From Thermoanaerobaculia bacterium (GTDB lineage Bacteria > Acidobacteriota > Thermoanaerobaculia > UBA5066), in NCBI GenBank assembly GCA_023717585.1, contig JAMQPJ010000141.1, forward strand, positions 1 to 6,888: DNA of 6,888 bases, given 5' to 3'. Positions 1 to 5,562 of the stretch are shown one piece after another. Every line of letters begins with the position of its first letter. The first letter of the stretch is position 1. The translations under genes were made by a program, and so were the position numbers. Under the pieces are notes generated by a model. That model did not search any database and had not been told where the DNA came from. It was given only the letters and a program-made list of their open reading frames with translations.

Positions 1-912
1 GAGGTGCCGGCCGCGGACCTCCTCGCTGCGGGCACGGCGCTCGCAGCGGCCGCGCGTGAAGCGGAGAACCTCGCCGCCACGGCGGCGCGTGGGGGCGCGC
101 GCGACCGCCGCAAGGCGGTTGCGATTCTCGGCCGGCCGAACGCGGGGAAATCGACGCTTTTCAACGCTCTCGTCGGGCGCGACCGGGCCATCGTGACGGC
201 CGTGCCGGGGACGACACGCGACGCCATCGCGGAAAGCTGCGAGATCGGCGGGGAGACGGTGACGCTGCTCGACACGGCGGGCCTCCGGGCGACGCAGGAC
301 GAAGTCGAGAAGATCGGCGTCGCGGTGGCCGAGCGTGCGGGCGAGGGCGCGGACCTCGTGCTCTATGCGATCGATTCCGCGAGAGGCATGTCCGAAGAGG
401 ACGAGAATCTTCTTAGAAAGGAAAGAGGGGAGACGCTCGTCGTCGGCACCAAGCTGGATCTTGCCGACGAGAGAGCGGCGGCGACGCCCGGGACGCACCA
501 GGGCGGCGTCGCCCACGCCGCGCCGTCCACGGTTGCCGCCTTGGCCCCGCCCGCATTCCCTTTCAAAGAAAATCTCTCTTCTTCTCTTTCTTCTCTTCCC
601 TCAATCGACCTCTCCGTCTCCGCCCTCACCGGTGCCGGCCTCGAAGAGCTGCGCGCCGCTATCGCGGTGCGCCTCGGGCTCGTCGAGGCGGACGGAGAGC
701 TGCTCGTCCTCGAGCGGCATCGCGAAGCGCTCGCGTCCGCGGGGGCGCTGCTCCGTGAGGCGGCGGAGCTCGCGCGGCGCGTTCCAGGCGAACCCGAGCT
801 CGTCGCGGCGCGCGTCCGCGAGGCGCTCGCCGCGCTCGGGGCGATCACGGGCGAAACGGCGACCGAGGAGCTTCTGGACCGCATCTTCGCGGCGTTCTGC
901 GTGGGCAAGTAG
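1..912 (+). CDS. mnmE: tRNA modification GTPase MnmE, C-terminal part (5' end outside window)
   Basis: MnmE is a potassium-activated GTPase that works with MnmG to modify uridine 34 of tRNAs. Only the C-terminal 303 residues are here; the frame is open to base 1, so the GTG at 4-6 is an internal codon. The N-terminal folate-binding domain and part of the helical domain, roughly 150-180 residues, lie upstream. Visible motifs: P-loop GRPNAGKS (130-153), G2 GTTRD (208-222), G3 DTAG (271-282), G4 as TKLD rather than NKxD (448-459), G5 SAL (619-627), the helical-domain ITGE segment and the terminal FCVGK (895-909), matching the family's FCIGK ending with its functional cysteine. Odd: 53 codons separate G4 and G5, about 30-35 more than I recall for E. 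coli; the extra part is Ala/Pro/Ser-rich and includes a pyrimidine tract. mnmG follows after 10 nt. Identity is certain; effect of the insertion is unknown. Confidence 0.97.
   Translation, partial: EVPAADLLAAGTALAAAAREAENLAATAARGGARDRRKAVAILGRPNAGKSTLFNALVGRDRAIVTAVPGTTRDAIAESCEIGGETVTLLDTAGLRATQDEVEKIGVAVAERAGEGADLVLYAIDSARGMSEEDENLLRKERGETLVVGTKLDLADERAAATPGTHQGGVAHAAPSTVAALAPPAFPFKENLSSSLSSLPSIDLSVSALTGAGLEELRAAIAVRLGLVEADGELLVLERHREALASAGALLREAAELARRVPGEPELVAARVREALAALGAITGETATEELLDRIFAAFCVGK
573..602 (+). repeat. 30-nt pure pyrimidine tract with 9-nt tandem repeat inside mnmE
   Basis: Thirty consecutive C/T bases interrupt otherwise GC-rich coding DNA. Two near-identical 9-nt units lie back to back: cttctcttt at 581-589 and cttctcttc at 590-598. 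The tract encodes the low-complexity SSSLSSLPS segment of the MnmE G4-G5 insertion. It stays in frame, so MnmE is not broken. It looks like a microsatellite-type expansion that could vary in length between strains in steps of three codons; that last point is inference. Confidence 0.8.
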
Positions 913-922
913 AGTGGCGGCG

Positions 923-2830
923 ATGCAGACGCGGTGGGACGTCGTCGTCGTCGGAGGGGGGCACGCCGGCGCGGAGGCCGCGCTCGCGGCGGGGCGGCTC
1001 GGCCGAAAGACGCTTCTCCTGACGCGCGAGCTGTCGACGGTCGGGCGCATGAGCTGCAACCCCGCGGTAGGCGGCCTCGCGAAGGGACAAGTCGTGCGCG
1101 AGATCGACGCCCTGGGGGGCGCGATGGGGCTCGTGGCGGATCGGACGGCGATCCAGTTCAAGGTGCTCAACGGATCTCGCGGAACCGCCGTGCGCGGCCC
1201 GAGGTGTCAATCAGACAAAGTACTTTACGCAGCAGAGATACTGCGCGTGCTTCGCGCGTCGCCGAACGTCACGCTCGGGGAGGGAACCGCCGCGGGGTTT
1301 TTCGTGAAGGACGGGCGACTCGCCGGCCTGACGCTCGAGGACGGTTCGACGCTTTCCTGCGGCGCCGCGGTCGTGACGACGGGGACATTCCTCCGGGGCC
1401 TCGTGCACGTGGGGGACACGCGGCGGGAGGCCGGGCGCTGGAACGAGCCGCCGGCGCGCGCGCTGTCGGACGCGCTGTCCAGCCTCGGCCTCCGCCTCGG
1501 TCGGATGAAGACGGGAACGCCGCCGCGTGTCCGCGCCGGCACGGTCGACCTCGCGAAAATGGCGCGAGCGCCGGGGGACGAGCGGCCCGTCGCGTTCTCG
1601 TTTCGGTCGCGCGACGAAGCGTTCCCGCGTCAACGACAGGTTGACTGCTGGCTCACGCACACGAACGAGGCGGTGCACGACCTGATCCGCGAAAGCCTGC
1701 CGCTCTCGCCGCTCTACTCCGGCCGGATCGTGGGCCGCGGGCCGCGCTACTGCCCGTCGATAGAGGACAAGGTCGTCCGCTTCGCCGACAAGCCGAGGCA
1801 TCAGATTTTCGTCGAGCCCGAGGGCCTGTCGACCGACTGGCTCTACCTCAACGGCCTGTCAATGTCGCTCCCGGAGAGGATCCAGGAGTCGATCGTGAGG
1901 ATGATCTCCGGCCTCGAGAGGGCCGAGATCCTGAGGCCCGCGTACGCCGTCGAGTACGACATCGTCTTTCCCGAGCAGCTCGACGTGTCGCTCGAGACGC
2001 GCGCTCTTCCAGGGCTGTTTCTCGCGGGGCAGATCAACGGCACGTCCGGATACGAGGAGGCGGCAGGGCAGGGCCTCGTCGCGGGCACGAACGCGTCGCG
2101 GGCCGTGACGGGCGATGCTCCGCTTCGCCTCGGCCGGCACGAGGCGTACATCGGCGTCATGCTCGACGATCTCGTGACACTCGGCCTCGACGAGCCCTAT
2201 CGCCTCCTCACTTCCCGCGCCGAGCACCGACTCCTCCTCGGGGCCGACACCGCCTACGCCCGCCTGACGGGGATCGCGCTCGCGTTCGGCCTCGTGACAG
2301 AACGCGAGGCCGATCCGGTGCTCGAGGCGGAGGCGAGGGTGGCGCGCGTGAGCCGAGCGCTGGACGCCGCACGCGTCCGGCCGGACCGCGCGACGAAGGA
2401 GCGGCTCGCCGGGCGCGGAGTCAGCCTCACGGAAGAGACGTCGCTCGGGGGCCTCCTGCGCCGGCCCGGCACGGACCTCGACTCGATCGGGGAGCTCTGC
2501 GCCGAGATGCTCGACGCCGGCGCGGCAAGGGACCTCGAGGAGCTCCGGCCGGAGGAGCGGGACCGGCTCGTCGCGGACCTCCGTTACGAGGGCTTCCTTG
2601 CGCGAGAGCGCGACGCGGTGGCCCGTGTTGCGCGCTCCAGCGAACGGGCGTTCCCCGAGGGGTTCGTGTTCGCGGGACTTCCCGGCCTGTCCCGGGAGGC
2701 GGTTGAGAAGCTCGAACGGCATCGCCCGCGCACGCTCGGCCAGGCGTCGCGCCTCCAGGGTGTGACGCCCGCCGCCGTGACGCTTCTGCTTGCGAGGCTC
2801 CTTGCCGCCAGACCCGAGGCTGCGGCGTGA
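923..2830 (+). CDS. mnmG: tRNA uridine-5-carboxymethylaminomethyl(34) synthesis enzyme MnmG (GidA)
   Basis: FAD-dependent partner of MnmE, using methylenetetrahydrofolate to build cmnm5U/nm5U at tRNA wobble position 34. The 635-residue product has normal family length. Motifs: FAD-binding GGGHAGAEAA (residues 11-20), CNPAVGG (45-51), family signature 1 GPRYCPSIEDK with Cys277, signature 2 from AGQING to TNA (368-391), TSRAEHRLLL (430-439), and the C-terminal MnmE/tRNA-binding domain with RYEGF, PGLSREAVEKL and TLGQASRLQGVTPAA. I chose ATG 923 because the FAD motif begins a few residues later; an in-frame GTG at 914 is a weaker alternative. Neither has a strong Shine-Dalgarno, suggesting coupling to mnmE ten bases upstream. 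Oddities: an island of rare AT-rich codons at 1205-1240, and LLLGADTAY where I expect about LLLRxDNAD. The stop overlaps the rsmG start. The much longer open frame upstream of 914 is a shadow of mnmE. Confidence 0.97.
   Translation: MQTRWDVVVVGGGHAGAEAALAAGRLGRKTLLLTRELSTVGRMSCNPAVGGLAKGQVVREIDALGGAMGLVADRTAIQFKVLNGSRGTAVRGPRCQSDKVLYAAEILRVLRASPNVTLGEGTAAGFFVKDGRLAGLTLEDGSTLSCGAAVVTTGTFLRGLVHVGDTRREAGRWNEPPARALSDALSSLGLRLGRMKTGTPPRVRAGTVDLAKMARAPGDERPVAFSFRSRDEAFPRQRQVDCWLTHTNEAVHDLIRESLPLSPLYSGRIVGRGPRYCPSIEDKVVRFADKPRHQIFVEPEGLSTDWLYLNGLSMSLPERIQESIVRMISGLERAEILRPAYAVEYDIVFPEQLDVSLETRALPGLFLAGQINGTSGYEEAAGQGLVAGTNASRAVTGDAPLRLGRHEAYIGVMLDDLVTLGLDEPYRLLTSRAEHRLLLGADTAYARLTGIALAFGLVTEREADPVLEAEARVARVSRALDAARVRPDRATKERLAGRGVSLTEETSLGGLLRRPGTDLDSIGELCAEMLDAGAARDLEELRPEERDRLVADLRYEGFLARERDAVARVARSSERAFPEGFVFAGLPGLSREAVEKLERHRPRTLGQASRLQGVTPAAVTLLLARLLAARPEAAA
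1217..1226. repeat. Perfect 10-bp palindrome AAAGTACTTT in an AT-rich codon island of mnmG
   Basis: AAAGTACTTT equals its own reverse complement. It sits inside 1205-1240, a stretch I count at 14 G/C out of 36 (39%) in a gene of roughly 70% GC. A small further inverted repeat, CGCAG (1228-1232) with CTGCG (1241-1245), follows directly. It could be a protein-binding site, a conserved nucleotide-level element or mere chance; nothing identifies a binding protein. Confidence 0.5.
2816..2819 (+). promoter_or_regulatory. Ribosome binding site of rsmG
   Basis: GAGG lies within the last codons of mnmG, 7 nt before the GTG at 2827. It supports the overlapping GTG as the rsmG start rather than a codon further downstream. 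Confidence 0.6.
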
Positions 2831-3501
2831 GGGACAGGAGCGGCAGGAGCGGCGCCAGGCTCGACGACAGCGTCCGCGCCCTCGCCGCGAGACTCCCCGG
2901 CGCGGAGCGTGCCCGCGTGGAGGCGGCCTCGGCCCGCCTGGCCGGATTCCTCTCGATCCTGCTCGAGAAGAACGCCGACATGAACCTCGTTTCCGCGCGT
3001 TCCGCGGATCCGGAAGTCCTCGTGGAGACGCATCTTTTCGACGCCCTGCTCGGCCTCGCGCTGCTACCGGGGCCCCGGGAGTGCGCGATTCGCCTGCTCG
3101 ATCTCGGCTCCGGCGGAGGCTTTCCCGCGATTCCGCTTCTCATCGTGCGGCCCGATCTCACCGGCACGCTCGTCGAATCGTCCCGCAAGAAGGCGGCGTA
3201 TCTCGACGAGGCGCTCGGCCGGCTCGCGTTGACCGCCCTGGTCGTGAACGCTAGATTCCCCGGTTCATTTCCCATGCGAACCACGCGGTACGAAGTGCTG
3301 ACGACCCGCGCCGTGGCCTCGGCGGGGAAGCTCGTTCGCGCCGCCCGGCCCCTCCTCGCCCCCGGCGCGCGGGCCCTTCTCTGGACGACGCGGCCGCTCA
3401 CGGGCGAGGCGGCAAAGGCGAGCCGGGCGAAGAAACACGCGTTCCATCTCGCTCCCGGAGCAGACGAACGCGGCATCCTCTCTCTCGAGTGTTTCACGTG
3501 A
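2827..3501 (+). CDS. rsmG: 16S rRNA (guanine-527-N7) methyltransferase RsmG (GidB)
   Basis: SAM-dependent methyltransferase making m7G at position 527 of 16S rRNA in the 530 loop; loss in other bacteria gives low-level streptomycin resistance. The 224-residue protein fits the family (about 200-240). An N-terminal helical part leads to the MNLVS segment (52-56) and HLFDAL (69-74). The SAM site is LLDLGSGGGFPAIPL (90-104), with the family's usual second Gly in GFPGIP replaced by Ala. ESSRKKAAYLDE (117-128) corresponds to the acidic, ribose-contacting strand end and the conserved lysine stretch, and TTRAVAS (159-165) to the conserved RA motif. The GTG start overlaps the mnmG stop as GTGA and has a GAGG upstream. 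The last three codons and stop (C-F-T-stop) are built from the parS palindrome, so its C-terminus is constrained by the centromere. It overlaps parA by 13 nt. Confidence 0.95.
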   Translation: MRDRSGRSGARLDDSVRALAARLPGAERARVEAASARLAGFLSILLEKNADMNLVSARSADPEVLVETHLFDALLGLALLPGPRECAIRLLDLGSGGGFPAIPLLIVRPDLTGTLVESSRKKAAYLDEALGRLALTALVVNARFPGSFPMRTTRYEVLTTRAVASAGKLVRAARPLLAPGARALLWTTRPLTGEAAKASRAKKHAFHLAPGADERGILSLECFT

Positions 3502-4280
3502 AACATTCCCGCAGGAGAGCCCGCGTTCTAGCCGTTGCGAACCAGAAAGGAGGGGTCGGCAAGACGACGACGGCGATCAGCCTCGCGGCCGCGCTCGCGG
3601 TCTTCGAGCGTCCGGTCCTGCTCGTCGATTTCGATCCGCAGGGGAACGCGACGTCCGGTCTCGGGGTCGACAAGACCTCCCTCGCGAGCACCGCCTACGA
3701 CTGGATCGGCGGCGAGGCGGCGTTTGACGAAGTCGCCCGCGGCACCGACCTTCCGCAGCTGACGCTCGTGCCGTCCAACCGTGAGCTCGTCGGCGCCGAG
3801 GTGGAGCTCGTGAACCAGGAGAACCGCGAGCACCGGCTCTCCTGGAAGATCGAACCGCTGCGCGACCGTTTCGAGTACATCCTCGTCGACTGCCCGCCCG
3901 CGCTCTCTCTTCTCACCGTGAACGCGCTCGTCGCCGCGGACGGCGTCCTCGTCCCGATCCAGTGCGAGTACTTCGCGCTCGAGGGGGTCACCGAGCTGCT
4001 CTCCACGATCGAGCGCGTGAAGGAACGCCTGAACCCGCGTCTCGCGCTGGCAGGTGTCGTCGCCACCATGTGGGACGAGAGGACGAACCTCTCGCGGCAG
4101 GTTCTCGAGGAAATCCGGAAGCACTTCGGGGCGCTGGTTTTCCAGAACGTCGTGCCGCGAAGCGTGCGGCTCGCGGAGGCGCCTTCCTTCGGCAAGCCCA
4201 TCCTCCTTTACGACGTGAAGTCGAAGGGGGCCGAGGCGTATCTCGGCATCGCGCGGGAGCTTCTCAGGCGGGACTCCTGA
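3489..4280 (+). CDS. parA: Chromosome partitioning ATPase ParA (Soj)
   Basis: Deviant-Walker-A ATPase that binds nucleoid DNA as an ATP dimer and is released by ParB at parS, driving origin segregation. The 263 residues match the chromosomal Soj type, which lacks the long N-terminal DNA-binding domain of type Ia plasmid ParA. Motifs: KGGVGKTT (20-27) with signature lysine K20, switch I DFDPQGNAT (47-55), Walker B ILVDCPPALS (131-140), PIQCEYFALEG (156-166) and the C-terminal PRSVRLAEAPSFGKPI (223-238). The start is GTG 3489, giving MFHVKH, with a second in-frame GTG at 3498; both lie within or at parS and neither has a visible Shine-Dalgarno, so expression probably depends on coupling to rsmG. 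ParB bound at parS would cover this start, suggesting autoregulation (inference). parB follows after 44 nt. Confidence 0.97.
   Translation: MFHVKHSRRRARVLAVANQKGGVGKTTTAISLAAALAVFERPVLLVDFDPQGNATSGLGVDKTSLASTAYDWIGGEAAFDEVARGTDLPQLTLVPSNRELVGAEVELVNQENREHRLSWKIEPLRDRFEYILVDCPPALSLLTVNALVAADGVLVPIQCEYFALEGVTELLSTIERVKERLNPRLALAGVVATMWDERTNLSRQVLEEIRKHFGALVFQNVVPRSVRLAEAPSFGKPILLYDVKSKGAEAYLGIARELLRRDS
3490..3505. promoter_or_regulatory. parS: parS centromere site (perfect 16-bp palindrome)
   Basis: TGTTTCACGTGAAACA is a perfect palindrome and matches the near-universal bacterial parS consensus, the sequence where ParB nucleates and loads its CTP clamp. It begins at the second base of the parA GTG start and ends four bases beyond the rsmG TGA. 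It encodes the CFT-stop end of RsmG in one frame and the FHVKH start of ParA in another. Flanking bases (3489 g, 3506 t) break the symmetry, so the palindrome is exactly 16 bp. I saw no second copy in the window. Confidence 0.95.
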
Positions 4281-4312
4281 GGCGCCCGCTCTAGGGCCCT
4301 CTTCCGGCTGCT

Positions 4313-4316
4313 AGGA
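4313..4316 (+). promoter_or_regulatory. Ribosome binding site of parB
   Basis: AGGA lies 8 nt before the ATG at 4325 in the 44-nt parA-parB gap (4281-4324). The gap also holds an 8-bp palindrome AGGGCCCT (4293-4300) but no recognisable promoter, so parB most likely shares its transcript with parA. Confidence 0.6.
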
Positions 4317-4324
4317 TCGTCCCG

Positions 4325-5188
4325 ATGGCGGCCACCCGAAAAACGGCTCTAGGTAAGGGTCTCTCGGCGCTCATTCCTTCGGCGCGGGCCGAGACGGCGA
4401 GCCCGGGGCTGAAAACGGTCGCGCTCGATCTTCTCGACGCGAACAGGCGTCAGCCGCGGCACCGTTTCGACGATGCCGGTCTCGAAGAGCTTTCGAATTC
4501 GATTCGGCGGACGGGAATCCTCCAGCCCGTGCTCGTCACGAAGGAGGGCGGACGCTTCCGGGTCGTCGCCGGCGAGCGCCGCGTGCGCGCCGCGCGGCTC
4601 GCAGGCCTATCCGAAGTGCCGGTGATCGTGCGCGAGGGCGTCACGGACCGCGACCACCTCCTCCTCGCGCTCGTCGAGAACGTCCAGCGTCAGGACCTCA
4701 CGGCCCTCGAAGAAGCGGAGGCGTACAGGCACCTGAAGGACGACTTCGGCCTGACGCAGGAAGACGTCGCCGAGCGGGTAGGCAAGGATCGCGCGACGGT
4801 CGCGAACGCGCTGAGGCTGCTCAAGCTCCCGGCCGCGGTGCGCGCCGCGCTCGAGGAGGGGGCTATCTCGGCCGGACACGCGCGGGCCCTTCTCGCGCTG
4901 CCGTCGGCGGCGGACCAGGAGCACCTCGCGAGGGAAGTCGTGCGTCGAGGACTCTCCGTCAGGGCCACCGAAGCGCGCGTGCTCGATCTGCAGAAAGGGA
5001 CCGCGAGGAAGAAGAAAGCCCGATCGGTCGACGCCGACACGCGCGACGCGGAGCTACGCCTCGCGCGCGCGCTCGGAACGCGCGTCGTGATCGTTCGGAA
5101 GACGCGCGGAGGCGAGGTCCGCATCTCGTTCTTCTCGGAGGAGGAGCTGATCGGCCTTTTCGAGCGGCTTTCCGGAGGCACGGCATGA
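4325..5188 (+). CDS. parB: Chromosome partitioning protein ParB (Spo0J), CTP-dependent clamp
   Basis: ParB binds parS, hydrolyses CTP, slides onto flanking DNA, condenses the origin region and stimulates ParA. The 287-residue protein has the full chromosomal ParB plan. An N-terminal ParA-contacting segment, KTALGKGLSALI (6-17), is followed by the ParB/Srx domain with NRRQPRHRFDD (40-50) and GILQPVLV (64-71). The CTP-contacting GERRVRAA box is at 83-90 and ENVQRQDL at 118-125. The parS-reading helix-turn-helix is about 143-166 (LTQEDVAERVGKDRATVANAL). A basic linker, KGTARKKKAR (224-233), leads to the C-terminal dimerisation domain (about 238-285). The ATG at 4325 has AGGA upstream. The last codons overlap the bactofilin start as ATGA, with the downstream ribosome binding site inside parB. 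Nothing is missing or truncated. Confidence 0.97.
   Translation: MAATRKTALGKGLSALIPSARAETASPGLKTVALDLLDANRRQPRHRFDDAGLEELSNSIRRTGILQPVLVTKEGGRFRVVAGERRVRAARLAGLSEVPVIVREGVTDRDHLLLALVENVQRQDLTALEEAEAYRHLKDDFGLTQEDVAERVGKDRATVANALRLLKLPAAVRAALEEGAISAGHARALLALPSAADQEHLAREVVRRGLSVRATEARVLDLQKGTARKKKARSVDADTRDAELRLARALGTRVVIVRKTRGGEVRISFFSEEELIGLFERLSGGTA
5174..5178 (+). promoter_or_regulatory. Ribosome binding site of the bactofilin gene
   Basis: GGAGG, the strongest Shine-Dalgarno in the window, lies inside the 3' end of parB, 6 nt before ATG 5185. It fixes the bactofilin start and suggests the bactofilin is made in larger amounts than ParB, as expected for a polymer-forming protein (inference). 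Confidence 0.8.
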
Positions 5189-5562
5189 GCGCGAAGAAGG
5201 GCGGAGGCTCGTTGAACGGGTTCCTCGACCGCGGCGCGCGGCTGGAAGGCACGCTCTCGTTCGACGACGTCTTCAGGATCGACGGCCAGTTCAAGGGCAC
5301 GATCACGTCGGAGGCTGAGCTCGTGATCGGGGAGGGCGGGGTCGTGGAAGGCGACGTTCGGGTGGCCCGCCTCGCGGTCTCGGGCACGATCAAGGGAAGC
5401 GTGCACGCCAAGGAACGCGTCGAGCTGCACGCAGGCGCGCGCGTTTTCGCCGACATTCACACTCCGACCCTGGTCGTCGAAGAGGGTGCGGTGATCCAGG
5501 GTCCGGTCGAGAGCGGTCCGCCGCGCTCCGAGGGGCCCGCGAAACGCACACCCGCGCCGTAG
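5185..5562 (+). CDS. Bactofilin (polymer-forming cytoskeletal protein)
   Basis: Bactofilins form nucleotide-independent filaments that act as scaffolds for cell-shape, stalk, polarity or chromosome-positioning proteins. This 125-residue product has the short family plan: a disordered Lys/Gly-rich head (1-9), the bactofilin beta-helix core (about 10-107) opening with LNGFLDRGARLEGTLSFDDV and showing the repeated hydrophobic/glycine rungs FRIDGQFKGTI, LVIGEGGVVEGDV, LAVSGTIKGSV, VELHAGARVFADI and LVVEEGAVIQGPV, then a Pro-rich tail (111-125). I see no transmembrane segment. Its ATG overlaps the parB stop by 4 nt, so the two are probably translated in step. Myxococcus bactofilins are known to position ParABS components, and the location here fits a similar role. 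Symbols such as bacM or ccmA are used for the family, but I do not assign one. Confidence 0.93.
   Translation: MSAKKGGGSLNGFLDRGARLEGTLSFDDVFRIDGQFKGTITSEAELVIGEGGVVEGDVRVARLAVSGTIKGSVHAKERVELHAGARVFADIHTPTLVVEEGAVIQGPVESGPPRSEGPAKRTPAP

Noticed and set aside
573..602. Triplex-forming (H-DNA) mirror repeat
   Set aside because: The tract is pure pyrimidine but I could not find a mirror symmetry longer than a few bases.
335..922. Long N-terminal extension of MnmG running back through mnmE in another frame
   Set aside because: The residues are an Arg/Ser-rich out-of-frame reading of mnmE with no MnmG similarity; the FAD motif begins just after ATG 923.
1859..2722. Long minus-strand open frame opposite mnmG
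   Set aside because: High GC suppresses stops on the opposite strand; the composition is Arg/Pro/Ala-rich and the plus strand encodes conserved MnmG motifs throughout.
2427..3506. Minus-strand open frame of 359 codons also starting MFHVKH
   Set aside because: Its start is just the other half of the parS palindrome; the rest is the antisense of rsmG and mnmG with no recognisable domain.
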